DNA of 64,000 nucleotides from an uncultured Clostridia bacterium (GTDB lineage: Bacteria; Bacillota; Clostridia; Oscillospirales; Acutalibacteraceae), in NCBI GenBank assembly GCA_937876375.1, contig CALEHY010000010.1, positions 62,001-126,000 on the forward strand, written 5' to 3'. The number at the start of each line of letters is the position of its first letter. Position 1 is the stretch's first letter. A program made the translations under genes and the position numbers. Of the stretch, positions 8,703-16,925 are shown piece by piece. Below the pieces are notes generated by a model. The model worked only from the letters and a program-made list of their open reading frames with translations, had not been told where the DNA came from and ran no database searches.

Positions 8703-9788
8703 ATGGCAAGAGTATTTAACTTTAGTGCTGGTCCATCAACACTCCCAGAGAGCGTTTTGGCAAAGGCTGGCGCAGAAATTATGGATTACAAGGGCAGTGG
8801 ACAGTCTGTTATGGAAATGTCTCATCGTTCAAAGGTATTTGACGATATTATCAAAGAGGCAGAGGCTCTTATGAGAGAGCTATATCAGATTCCAGACAAC
8901 TACAAGGTGCTATTCCTACAGGGTGGTGCATCTGCACAGTTCTCTGCAATTCCACTAAACTTTATGAACGGTAGTGGCAAGGCTGACTATATCATTACTG
9001 GTCAGTGGGCAAAGAAGGCTTTTCAGGAGGCTCAAAAGTACGGTGATGCAAAGGCTGTTGCTTCATCTGCTGACAAGACCTTCTCATACATTCCAAAGAC
9101 AAAGGCAGAGGATTTCCGTGAGGACGCTGACTATGTTTATATCTGTATGAACAACACTATCTACGGTACTATCTACAAGGAGCTTCCACCAGTAGGTGAC
9201 AAGGTGCTTATCGCTGACGTATCATCTTGTGCTCTATCAGAGCCACTTGATATTAGCAAGTTCGGTGTAGTATATTTTGGTGCACAGAAGAATGTTGCTC
9301 CAGCTGGTCTTGTTGTTGCTATCATTCGTGAGGACCTACTTGGCAACGCTAGAGATATCTGCCCAGTTATGATGAACTACAAGATTCAGGCTGACGCTGA
9401 TTCTCTATACAACACTCCACCTTGCTGGACTATCTATATCTGCAAGCTAGTTCTTGACTGGATTAAGGAGGAGTTCGGCTCACTAGAGGCTATGAAGGCT
9501 CATAATGAGAAGAAGGCTGCTATTCTTTACAACTTCCTTGACAACTCAAAAATGTTCAAGGGCACAGTTGTTCCAGAGGACAGAAGCCTTATGAATGTTC
9601 CATTTGTAACAGATAGCGATGAGCTAAATGCAAAGTTCATCAAGGAGGCTACAGAGGCTGGCTTCGTTAACCTAAAGGGTCACCGTTCAGTTGGTGGTAT
9701 GAGAGCTTCTATCTACAATGCTATGCCTATCGAGGGTGTTGAGAAGCTTGTAGAGTTTATGGCAAAATTCGAAGCAGAGAATGCATAA
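8703..9788 (+). CDS. serC: phosphoserine aminotransferase
   Basis: PLP enzyme converting 3-phosphohydroxypyruvate plus glutamate to phosphoserine. The 361-aa length is standard. The protein starts MARVFNFSAGPSTLP, the hallmark SerC N-terminus; ATG 8703 has AGAGAGGA 10 nt upstream and lies after the promoter. Also visible: FLQGGASAQFSAIPLN (PLP phosphate region) and the Schiff-base lysine in FGAQKNVAPAG (about residue 196). serA follows after 12 nt, giving two of the three steps of serine synthesis; no serB phosphatase is in the window. Confidence 0.97.
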   Translation: MARVFNFSAGPSTLPESVLAKAGAEIMDYKGSGQSVMEMSHRSKVFDDIIKEAEALMRELYQIPDNYKVLFLQGGASAQFSAIPLNFMNGSGKADYIITGQWAKKAFQEAQKYGDAKAVASSADKTFSYIPKTKAEDFREDADYVYICMNNTIYGTIYKELPPVGDKVLIADVSSCALSEPLDISKFGVVYFGAQKNVAPAGLVVAIIREDLLGNARDICPVMMNYKIQADADSLYNTPPCWTIYICKLVLDWIKEEFGSLEAMKAHNEKKAAILYNFLDNSKMFKGTVVPEDRSLMNVPFVTDSDELNAKFIKEATEAGFVNLKGHRSVGGMRASIYNAMPIEGVEKLVEFMAKFEAENA

Positions 9789-9800
9789 GAGGGTAATATA

Positions 9801-10961
9801 ATGTTTAATGTAAAAACACTTAATAAAATTTCTAATGTTGGACTAGTTAAGTTCGACACAGCAAAATATGCTATCAGTGATGATTGCGAAAATCCAGATG
9901 CAATTATGGTGCGTTCTGCATCAATGCACGATATGGCTATGCCAGAGTCACTACTTGCTATCGCTAGAGCTGGTGCTGGTACAAACAATATCCCAGTTGC
10001 TGATTGTGCACAGCAGGGCATCGTTGTTTTCAATACTCCTGGTGCTAACGCAAACGCTGTAAAGGAACTTGTAATTCTTGGTATGCTCCTTTCTGCAAGA
10101 AAGGTTACAAAGGCTATTGATTGGTGCAAGACCATCAAAGATGAGGGTGACAATGTTGGCAAGACTGTAGAAAAGGGCAAGTCAGCATTCGCTGGTCCAG
10201 AGCTTAAGGGCAAGACACTTGCTGTTATCGGTCTTGGTGCTATCGGTCGCTTGGTTGCAGAGGCTGCTGTTGATCTTGGTATGGATGTTATTGGATATGA
10301 TCCATTCTTGCCAGAGGATGCACAGCTAAAGAAGGGTATCACTGTTAACAACAATCTTGATGAGCTATTCCCAGTTGCTGATTATATCACTGTTCACGTT
10401 CCTCTAACACCAGATACAAAGCATATGATTAATCGAGAGACTATCGCTACTATGAAGGACACTGTTCGTATTATGAACTTTGCTCGTGGCGACCTTGCTG
10501 ATAGCAGTGCTATTATCGAGGCTCTTGATGAGGGCAAGATGGCTTGCTATGTTACTGATTTCCCAAGTGCAGATGTTATCGGTGTTGATGGCGTTATTGC
10601 TATTCCTCATCTTGGTGCTTCTACTCCAGAGAGTGAGGAGAACTGTGCTGCTATGGGTGCTATGGAGCTTATCGATTTCCTTGAGAATGGTAATATCAAG
10701 AACAGCGTTAATATGCCAACTGTATCAGTAGCTCGTACTGGCTCTGTTCGTATCACTGTTATCCACAAGAACCAGCCAAATATGATTGCTACAATCACTG
10801 ACACAATCTCAAAGGATGGCGTTAATATTGCTTCATTCGAGGACAAGAATAGGGGCGAAATCGCTTATTCTGTTATCGATTGTGACAGCGACGTATCAGA
10901 GAATGTTAAGACTGATATCGAGGCTATTGACGGTGTTATCCGTGTAAGAATCATCAAGTAA
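9801..10961 (+). CDS. serA: D-3-phosphoglycerate dehydrogenase
   Basis: NAD-dependent first enzyme of serine synthesis. 386 aa is the short form: catalytic/nucleotide-binding domains plus a C-terminal ACT domain (about 315-386, VRITVIHKNQPNMIATITDTIS) and no intervening ASB domain. The Rossmann motif is VIGLGAIGRLVA (about 139-150) with D in GYDPFLP; the catalytic Arg is in NFARGDL and the catalytic His in IPHLGAST. The ACT domain makes serine feedback plausible but this is not shown. Cotranscribed with serC. Confidence 0.96.
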   Translation: MFNVKTLNKISNVGLVKFDTAKYAISDDCENPDAIMVRSASMHDMAMPESLLAIARAGAGTNNIPVADCAQQGIVVFNTPGANANAVKELVILGMLLSARKVTKAIDWCKTIKDEGDNVGKTVEKGKSAFAGPELKGKTLAVIGLGAIGRLVAEAAVDLGMDVIGYDPFLPEDAQLKKGITVNNNLDELFPVADYITVHVPLTPDTKHMINRETIATMKDTVRIMNFARGDLADSSAIIEALDEGKMACYVTDFPSADVIGVDGVIAIPHLGASTPESEENCAAMGAMELIDFLENGNIKNSVNMPTVSVARTGSVRITVIHKNQPNMIATITDTISKDGVNIASFEDKNRGEIAYSVIDCDSDVSENVKTDIEAIDGVIRVRIIK

Positions 10962-10976
10962 GATATAAAGTATTTA

Positions 10977-11010
10977 AAGGACTGTGCTTTGGTACAGTCC
11001 TTTTTTGTAT
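10977..11010 (+). terminator. intrinsic terminator after serA
   Basis: Stem AAGGACTGTGC (10977-10987) pairs with 10992-11002, 4-nt loop, followed by TTTTTTG. Confidence 0.85.
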
Positions 11011-11016
11011 TTTTGA

Positions 11017-11045
11017 TTGAATTTGTAAGAATGTAGGTATATAAT
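11017..11045 (+). promoter_or_regulatory. sigma-A promoter for GPH transporter
   Basis: TTGAAT (11017-11022), 17-nt spacer, TATAAT (11040-11045). ATG follows about 25 nt after the expected start. Confidence 0.6.
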
Positions 11046-11076
11046 TAATATGAGAATAATATTTTAGGAGGATATT

Positions 11077-12543
11077 ATGAAACCGTTGACAAAAAAGAAA
11101 AAGACTGGCTATGCCTTTGGCATATTTACCGAGTCATTGTTATATAATATGTTTTATACATATTATTTGACCTTCTTGATTGAAATCGCTGGTATCGAGG
11201 CAAAGTTTGCATCAATCGTTATTTTTATCTCGATTGCATGGGATGCTATTACTGATCCTATGATAGGCAACTATACCGACAGACCTGGTGTCGACAAGCG
11301 TAAGATTATGAAAATGTCACTTGTGCCACTTGGATTGTTCTTTGTACTTGCTTGGACCACAGTTGGTGCTGGATTTAGCTCACAGCTGGTAAAGATTATT
11401 GTGTACACAGCAATTACTATGCTCATATGGCTATTCTATACTATGTACACCATACCATACTATGCTGTTGTTGCAGAGCTAACAGAGGATTATGATGAGC
11501 GTACAGAAATTCGTTCGCTTGCATCTCTTGTTAACGCTGGTGCTGTAGGTTTGGGTAATATTCTACCTGCACTCGTTCCTACAATAGCTATCATTCTTGG
11601 CAAACGTTTTGAGTCAAATGCATACGCTGTTGTCGCTGCTTTGGTTAGCATTATGTCAATCGTGCTAGGTATTGTTTGTTGCAAGTCATTAGAGGGTGTA
11701 TATGAGCCTAAAAAGGCTAATGGCAATATGTCTGCATCACAGAAAATTAGCCTAAAAGAAACATTCAAATCGTTTAGTGACGTTCTACGCCTAAAGCCTG
11801 CAAAATGGTTCTTCTTGTTCGTATTTTTCTTCCTACTAACAGGCTCAATGATCCAGGCAAATCTGACCTATATGGTTATCGATTGTATCGGTATGGAGTA
11901 TGATACAGGTATTGCTGTTGTTATCATAACATTGGTTATTGCAATGGGTATCACAGTACCTATCGTTGAGAAAATTGCTGAAAAGAAGGACAGACGATTT
12001 GCTGTTATCACATTCCTCAGCATTGTTTTCGTTGGTGAGATTGTTATTAAGATAATCGGTCTAGACGTTAAGGTTGGTTCATTCCCTATAATGTGTATTG
12101 TTAGCCCAGCACTACTTGGCGTTGGTAATGGTACATTTTGGACCTTGTTCTACTCAATGGGATATGATTTGGTAGAGCTTGATGAGTTCAAGCATGGTGT
12201 TCGTAGAGAGTCTACTATTACAGCATTGCCACAGCTCATTCAAAAATTCGGATCAGCATTCGGTATTCTTATTGCTGGTCAGCTATTATCATTCTATGGA
12301 TATGATTCATCAGCCGATGTTGCTGGTAAGGAAGATTTGATCGTCAGAGTAACTGATCCAAAAATCATCAATGGTATGGAAAATATTGCAACCATTATTC
12401 CAGCATGTTTCCTACTTCTTTCTATCATAGCGTGTATCATTTACCCAATGACTAGAAAGACAGTTAGTGCATTAATGCTACAGCTAGAGAAAAAGAGAAA
12501 TGGTGAGGAATACACCACCGAGGGTATTGAGCATATTCTATAA
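11077..12543 (+). CDS. GPH-family (MelB-like) sugar:cation symporter
   Basis: A 488-aa protein with about 12 membrane helices. N-terminal YAFGIFTESLLYNMFYTYYLTFL and the signature DAITDPMIGNYTDR (about residues 62-75) mark the glycoside-pentoside-hexuronide family, which imports sugars or uronides with Na+ or H+. A second family mark is the central loop around YYAVVAELTEDYDERTEIRS. Strong AGGAGG ribosome site. It is monocistronic between its own promoter and a bidirectional terminator. Proximity to a GH28 enzyme and to uronate genes elsewhere in the window makes an oligouronide or hexuronide substrate attractive, but the sequence alone does not fix it. Confidence 0.9.
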   Translation: MKPLTKKKKTGYAFGIFTESLLYNMFYTYYLTFLIEIAGIEAKFASIVIFISIAWDAITDPMIGNYTDRPGVDKRKIMKMSLVPLGLFFVLAWTTVGAGFSSQLVKIIVYTAITMLIWLFYTMYTIPYYAVVAELTEDYDERTEIRSLASLVNAGAVGLGNILPALVPTIAIILGKRFESNAYAVVAALVSIMSIVLGIVCCKSLEGVYEPKKANGNMSASQKISLKETFKSFSDVLRLKPAKWFFLFVFFFLLTGSMIQANLTYMVIDCIGMEYDTGIAVVIITLVIAMGITVPIVEKIAEKKDRRFAVITFLSIVFVGEIVIKIIGLDVKVGSFPIMCIVSPALLGVGNGTFWTLFYSMGYDLVELDEFKHGVRRESTITALPQLIQKFGSAFGILIAGQLLSFYGYDSSADVAGKEDLIVRVTDPKIINGMENIATIIPACFLLLSIIACIIYPMTRKTVSALMLQLEKKRNGEEYTTEGIEHIL

Positions 12544-12554
12544 AATATAGCAAT

Positions 12555-12592
12555 AAAAAAGACCTAGTACATTTTGTACTAGGTCTTTTTTG
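12555..12592. terminator. bidirectional intrinsic terminator between convergent genes
   Basis: Long A/T-flanked stem (about 12555-12570 with 12576-12591) with core GACCTAGTAC, 5-nt loop. Serves the transporter (plus) and the DUF1624-like gene (minus). Confidence 0.9.
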
Positions 12593-13369
12593 TTACATTT
12601 TTATTCTGACATATATTTTTAGTAATCCTAGGAATGCATACAGTATTGCATACAGCACTACCTGATGACCTAGGTAGAACCATAGGCTGTTGCGACCAAC
12701 AAATGCAAATAGCTTTGCTCTCCTTTTGTATGTCCACTCTGGGAAACTGCCATTCTTTGCATATTTGCCGACGAATGCACCAAAGATGAACATAAATATC
12801 CAAGGTAGAATGGAGAAATAATCTGCACTGTGGAACTCGGCATTATAAAAGCCTAGCGGCATAAATATATTCGTCTTAAATGCTGGCAAATCAATTAGAC
12901 CGAACAGCATTGTGCCATCGCTGATACCATATGTTAGCAGAAATAGCACAAGCATTATTCCAGCACCTAGAGTTGCATTCGTCCTCTCTATCAGTGGCAT
13001 CACTAAACCAGTTATTATCATACAAATACCTAGACAGGATAATATACCGAAATATATTTCTGCACCGTAGATATGCAGTATTTTTGGCATAACGAATGCT
13101 GTGACAAATGTCACTATCAGTCCACCACCTAGGACTATGAAACCTCGTTTTATGGTGTTGCGTGACAGCCTAGAGCAAATGCCAGATATTATGATGAATA
13201 TGCTCCAAAATATTGGCTGTAGTATGCATAGCTTGTTGAATATGTCATATCCCCAGTCGACGCTCAGTATATCACCAGCATCAAGGAAGAAATGATGCAC
13301 TACCATAGCCAGTATCGCAAAGCCTCGTAGCTCGTCTAGTAGCTCAATTCTTTTCTTTTTTTCATTCAT
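12593..13369 (-). CDS. DUF1624 / heparan-glucosaminide acetyltransferase-like membrane protein
   Basis: A 258-aa integral membrane protein with about seven helices. The N-terminus RIELLDELRGFAILAMVVHHFFLD carries the conserved D-x-x-RG and His pattern of the HGSNAT_cat/DUF1624 (YeiB-like) family of putative acyltransferases, and the C-terminal FVGRNSLWFYLGHQVVLY is also typical. The start is set at ATG 13369 (AAGG 10-13 nt upstream); the longer frame from 13387 begins at the predicted transcription start. Substrate unknown; acylation of a cell-surface polymer is a guess from the family. Confidence 0.85.
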   Translation of the reverse strand: MNEKKKRIELLDELRGFAILAMVVHHFFLDAGDILSVDWGYDIFNKLCILQPIFWSIFIIISGICSRLSRNTIKRGFIVLGGGLIVTFVTAFVMPKILHIYGAEIYFGILSCLGICMIITGLVMPLIERTNATLGAGIMLVLFLLTYGISDGTMLFGLIDLPAFKTNIFMPLGFYNAEFHSADYFSILPWIFMFIFGAFVGKYAKNGSFPEWTYKRRAKLFAFVGRNSLWFYLGHQVVLYAILYAFLGLLKIYVRIKM

Positions 13370-13393
13370 ATTGTTGACCTTTTCCATACAAAT

Positions 13394-13422
13394 ATAATAC
13401 TTTATTTAAAAATCGTTGTAAA
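13394..13422 (-). promoter_or_regulatory. promoter for DUF1624-like gene
   Basis: Minus-strand TTTACA (13417-13422), 17-nt spacer, TATTAT (13394-13399). A TATAAT on the plus strand at 13445-13450 may serve the divergent GH28 gene but lacks a good -35. Confidence 0.6.
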
Positions 13423-13471
13423 TACCTATTTTATATGTTATCATTATAATAGCGAGAAACGAGGTGCTTTT

Positions 13472-14848
13472 ATGAAAGAATATAATGTTTTGCAATATGG
13501 TGCAAAGGGCGATGGCGTTACTAATGATGCCTTTGCTATCCAGCACGCTATTGATGACTGTGCTAAGAATGGTGGTGGACAGGTAGTCCTACAATCTGGC
13601 AAGGTGTTTTATAGTGACTCCATTAAGCTAAAGGCAAATGTTGATTTGCATATCCAAAAGGGTGCTAGACTAAAGGCAACGTCAAATATTGACGGATATA
13701 TTCGACCAAACAAGCTTATCAATGACCCAAAGACAGCACTTATTGGCAACCCAGTTACTGGCAAGCCAAGCTTTGTTTTTATCTATGCATACGAGGCTGA
13801 TAATTGCACCATCAGTGGTGAGGGTGTTATCGATGCTAATGGCCACGCTTTTGTTCAGCGTAAGGACCAGTATTATGTAACTGGTGATTTTTATCCTCGT
13901 CCAACAGTAATGTATGTTGAAAAGAGCAATCATATTACCTTTAAGGAGTTTACAGTTGTTGATGCTCCATTCTGGACATTGCATCCAGCTGGCTGTGACG
14001 ACGTTCTTATCGACAGAATTAGGATTTTGAACGACCTTGACGTCGCAAATTCTGATGGTATTGACCCTGACCATTGTAGCAATGTTCGTATTCTTGGCTG
14101 TCATGTTACTTGTGCAGATGATTGTATTTGCCTAAAGGCATCAAAGGGCAATGCAGAGTACGGACCTTGTGAGAATATTATTATTGACGGCTGCACACTT
14201 GTTTCTACTTCGGCTGCTATTAAGATTGGTACAGAGGGTGTTGGCGATTTCAAGAATGTTATCGTGTCGAACTGTATTATTAGCAAATCTAATCGTGGTT
14301 TGTCTATTCAAATTCGTGATGGTGGCTGTGTTGAGAATGTTAGCTACTCTAATATTATGATAGAAACTCGTAGATTTTGCCCAGATTGGTGGGGCACTGC
14401 AGAGCCTATCGTTATCACAACCTTTAACCGTGATGAGAATACAAAGAGCGGTACTATCAAGAATATCGATTTCTTCAATGTTAGAACTAATGGTGAAAAT
14501 GGTGTTCTTATCCACGGTAATCCAGATAATATTATTGAGAATGTTACATTTGAAAAATGCGATATCAAGCTCAACAGAACGTCAAAATGGGCTACTGGTC
14601 TATATGACCTTCGTCCTTGTCTTGACTGGGGTGTTGAGAAATATGATAACTCTGCATTCTTCATTAGATATGCAAAGAATGTAACTATTGAGAAAACAAG
14701 GACCTCTTGGGGTAATATTTGTGATGATTACAAGCACGCTATTGACGCAGAGAATGTTGAGAATTTGGAGCTCATCCGTTTCTCTGGCAAGGCTGTTAGC
14801 CCTGATATCGAGGATATCAAGCTAAACAATGTTAGATTAGTAAAGTGA
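13472..14848 (+). CDS. glycoside hydrolase family 28 (polygalacturonase-like)
   Basis: A 458-aa right-handed beta-helix enzyme of the pectinase superfamily. It begins with the pectate-lyase-3/GH28 pattern VLQYGAKGDGVTNDAFAIQHAID. Catalytic-region motifs: NSDGIDPD (usually NTDGxD, about 190) and CADDCICLK (the DD motif, about 213). The third motif, normally GHG, reads as SAAIKIGTEG, and the RIK motif reads as QIRDGG, so it is a divergent member and specificity cannot be inferred. There is no signal peptide, so it probably acts in the cytoplasm on imported oligosaccharides. First gene of an operon with the SecB-like, DUF6472 and phosphoesterase genes. Confidence 0.88.
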   Translation: MKEYNVLQYGAKGDGVTNDAFAIQHAIDDCAKNGGGQVVLQSGKVFYSDSIKLKANVDLHIQKGARLKATSNIDGYIRPNKLINDPKTALIGNPVTGKPSFVFIYAYEADNCTISGEGVIDANGHAFVQRKDQYYVTGDFYPRPTVMYVEKSNHITFKEFTVVDAPFWTLHPAGCDDVLIDRIRILNDLDVANSDGIDPDHCSNVRILGCHVTCADDCICLKASKGNAEYGPCENIIIDGCTLVSTSAAIKIGTEGVGDFKNVIVSNCIISKSNRGLSIQIRDGGCVENVSYSNIMIETRRFCPDWWGTAEPIVITTFNRDENTKSGTIKNIDFFNVRTNGENGVLIHGNPDNIIENVTFEKCDIKLNRTSKWATGLYDLRPCLDWGVEKYDNSAFFIRYAKNVTIEKTRTSWGNICDDYKHAIDAENVENLELIRFSGKAVSPDIEDIKLNNVRLVK

Positions 14849-14857
14849 GGATGAATT

Positions 14858-15265
14858 ATGGTACAGCTAAAGGGATATAAGATTAATTCTATCAGCTTTG
14901 AGAACAAGGTGCCTAATGGCACAGAGCTAAAGCTACAAAATCAGGTTAAATATAATGTTAACTATATGGATACAGAGAATGTTTGTGTCGGTATATTGAA
15001 CTTTAGAGTTAGTGACTCAGATATGCAACCATTTGAGATTAAGGTTGAGATGATGGCAGAATTCGTATATGAGCCATCTGACGAAAAGCCAGATATTCAT
15101 ACAGCATCATTCGACCAACTGTTTCCATTTTTGCGACAGACAATTAATACTATCACAGCGACAAGTGGTATGCCAGGTTTGATGATACCTATTATGACAC
15201 TTAATCGTGATGCTGTATCACTTGGCAAGCCAGAAAATAGTGATGAGGGGAGTCCTTTGAACTAA
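14858..15265 (+). CDS. SecB-like export chaperone domain protein
   Basis: A 135-aa protein, soluble and beta-rich. The order of elements resembles SecB: an N-terminal strand-rich half, an acidic loop, then the helix-forming SFDQLFPFLRQTINTITATSGMPGLMIPIM, comparable to SecB's NILFPYARECI...SRGTFPQLNLAPV. The similarity is by eye and moderate. SecB is classically a proteobacterial chaperone, but SecB-like proteins are known in other phyla and in toxin-antitoxin-chaperone systems. No toxin or antitoxin gene is next to it here. It starts 9 nt after GH28 and ends with a one-base overlap into the next gene. Confidence 0.65.
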   Translation: MVQLKGYKINSISFENKVPNGTELKLQNQVKYNVNYMDTENVCVGILNFRVSDSDMQPFEIKVEMMAEFVYEPSDEKPDIHTASFDQLFPFLRQTINTITATSGMPGLMIPIMTLNRDAVSLGKPENSDEGSPLN

Positions 15266-15450
15266 TGGCTAGCTTGTGTGATGATTGCTGGTATAATACC
15301 TATAATGAAGATGATGACGAGTATTATTGTGACCTTCAGCTAGATGAGGACGAATACGCTCGTATGCTGCAGGAGGCTGGCAGAAACAAGCCTTGCAAAT
15401 ATTTTCGCCCTGATATTGGTGAATATGGTATAGTTAGAAAGCAGAATTGA
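15265..15450 (+). CDS. DUF6472-type small cysteine-rich acidic protein
   Basis: A 61-aa protein with four cysteines: C-x2-C near residue 5, one at about 22, and one in KPCKYFRPD near 43. Rich in Asp/Glu/Tyr, ending EYGIVRKQN. The spacing and the C-terminal 'CxYF...Y.IVRKQ' match the pattern I associate with DUF6472, a small family common in Clostridia with unknown function and possible metal binding. ATG overlaps the end of the SecB-like gene. Confidence 0.75.
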   Translation: MASLCDDCWYNTYNEDDDEYYCDLQLDEDEYARMLQEAGRNKPCKYFRPDIGEYGIVRKQN

Positions 15451-15463
15451 TGAGGATATATTT

Positions 15464-16810
15464 ATGAAATTTTACTTGATTACTGACACCCATTATTTCA
15501 AAGAAGAGCTTGGCTGTAGTGGTAAGGAATATGATGAGTTTATGCGCTTTGAGCAGAAATGCTTTGCAGAGACTGCTAGCATTAATCGTTCCGTGTTCGA
15601 TTACCTCAAGACAGCTGATGAGGCTGATACACTTTTGATTGCTGGTGACCTTTCATTCAATGGTGAAAAGGAGAGCCATCTAGAGTTTATTGAGCTACTA
15701 AAGGAGCTAAAGGCCAGTGGCAAGCGTATTTTTGTCGTTACAGCTGACCACGACTTTAAGGATGAGCCATTTGCGTTTAACGAAAATGGATGGTACACCC
15801 CAGAGGGCACAAAGAGAGATGACCTCTTTGATATGTACTATGAGTTTGGCTTTAAGGACGCTATCGCTGTTGATAGACAGCATCTCAGCTATGTTGCACA
15901 GCTTGATGATGGCGTTCGTTTGTTAGCACTCAACAATGATGGTAGCTCTACTGGCAAGCGTGAGTTTGATGATGAGCAGATTGCTTGGATTAAGGAGCAG
16001 TGCAAAAAGGCAAGGGACGATAACCAAATGCTTATTGCTATGAACCATTATCCTTTGCACCCAGGTCAGCCAATTCTATCACTCGTCAACACCTCATATC
16101 AGCGTGGTGGAGCAGAGGTTATGGATATGCTTGCTGATGAGGGCGTTCATCTTGTTTTCACTGGTCATATGCATAACCAGAGCATCAACTGTAAGGTTAG
16201 CCCAAATGGCAACAAGATTTATGACGTGTGCACTGGCGCTATCATCGCTGACCCAGCTATCATTCGTTTGGTTGACGTTATTGATGATGCAACTGTTGAT
16301 ATCAAGAGTATCGAAACACCAGATTTTGAATGGGATACAAACGGTAAGGATTGCAAGCAGTATTTGTCCGATTTGTTCGATAATATGATACTTAATATTC
16401 TTGGTGATATGAAGAATGACCCACAACGAGTTATGCGCAAGTTCGGTATCGCTGATAAGAAAAAGCTTGAGCCTATCGTTAAGTTTGCTGGTAAGATACT
16501 TAACTCTATCACTGTTGGCAAGCTCGCTAGAATCCTTTGGATTAAATGCGACAAGAGCATTCGCAAGATTAAGCTAAAGGACTATGCTGCAGAGCTTGTT
16601 CGTATCGTGTTTGAGGGCAACCAAGGTTTCGTTGAGGGCACACCAAAGGGCGATTTGTTCATAGGATTTTTGAACAGAATTAAGCCTATCCTCAAGAAAA
16701 TCAAGGCAAAGACCTTTGACGGTCAGCCAGCTGATATTTATGATTTGTTGAAGAACAGTGCTGGTAATTACGATATCGATGATTACAACGCTACATTGAT
16801 ACTAAAATAA
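15464..16810 (+). CDS. calcineurin-like metallophosphoesterase
   Basis: A 448-aa protein. Metal-binding motifs in order: DTHY (residues 8-11), GDLSFNG (about 61-67), ADHD in place of GNHD (about 92-95), MNHYPLHP (about 190) and GHMHNQ (about 230). The missing Asn of GNHD is a notable change but the metal ligands Asp and His are otherwise present. The C-terminal 180 residues are helical and basic. No signal peptide; cytoplasmic. It ends the GH28 operon and is followed by a terminator. Substrate unknown (phosphodiester or phosphomonoester). Confidence 0.88.
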   Translation: MKFYLITDTHYFKEELGCSGKEYDEFMRFEQKCFAETASINRSVFDYLKTADEADTLLIAGDLSFNGEKESHLEFIELLKELKASGKRIFVVTADHDFKDEPFAFNENGWYTPEGTKRDDLFDMYYEFGFKDAIAVDRQHLSYVAQLDDGVRLLALNNDGSSTGKREFDDEQIAWIKEQCKKARDDNQMLIAMNHYPLHPGQPILSLVNTSYQRGGAEVMDMLADEGVHLVFTGHMHNQSINCKVSPNGNKIYDVCTGAIIADPAIIRLVDVIDDATVDIKSIETPDFEWDTNGKDCKQYLSDLFDNMILNILGDMKNDPQRVMRKFGIADKKKLEPIVKFAGKILNSITVGKLARILWIKCDKSIRKIKLKDYAAELVRIVFEGNQGFVEGTPKGDLFIGFLNRIKPILKKIKAKTFDGQPADIYDLLKNSAGNYDIDDYNATLILK

Positions 16811-16824
16811 TACATATTATTTAC

Positions 16825-16855
16825 GAGAGTAGTCTAAGACTACTCTCTTTTTTTG
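16825..16855 (+). terminator. intrinsic terminator after metallophosphoesterase
   Basis: Stem GAGAGTAGTC (16825-16834) / 16838-16847, loop TAA, then a run of T. Confidence 0.9.
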
Positions 16856-16875
16856 TTCATTCTCACTTTGCGAGA

Positions 16876-16904
16876 GTGACTTTTTGGAATTATCGTGATA
16901 TTAT
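16876..16904 (+). promoter_or_regulatory. probable promoter for XRE regulator
   Basis: GTGACT (16876-16881), 17-nt spacer, TATTAT (16899-16904). Moderate match only. Confidence 0.45.
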
Positions 16905-16925
16905 ATTGGTGAAAGGGGAGATAGT

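Noticed and set aside
9713..10354. 213-codon open frame opposite serA
   Set aside because: Low-complexity Ser/Ala/Ile composition typical of an antisense frame; serA on the other strand is unambiguous.
14858..15450. Toxin-antitoxin-chaperone module built on the SecB-like gene
   Set aside because: No toxin or HTH antitoxin gene is adjacent; neighbours are GH28, DUF6472 and a phosphoesterase.
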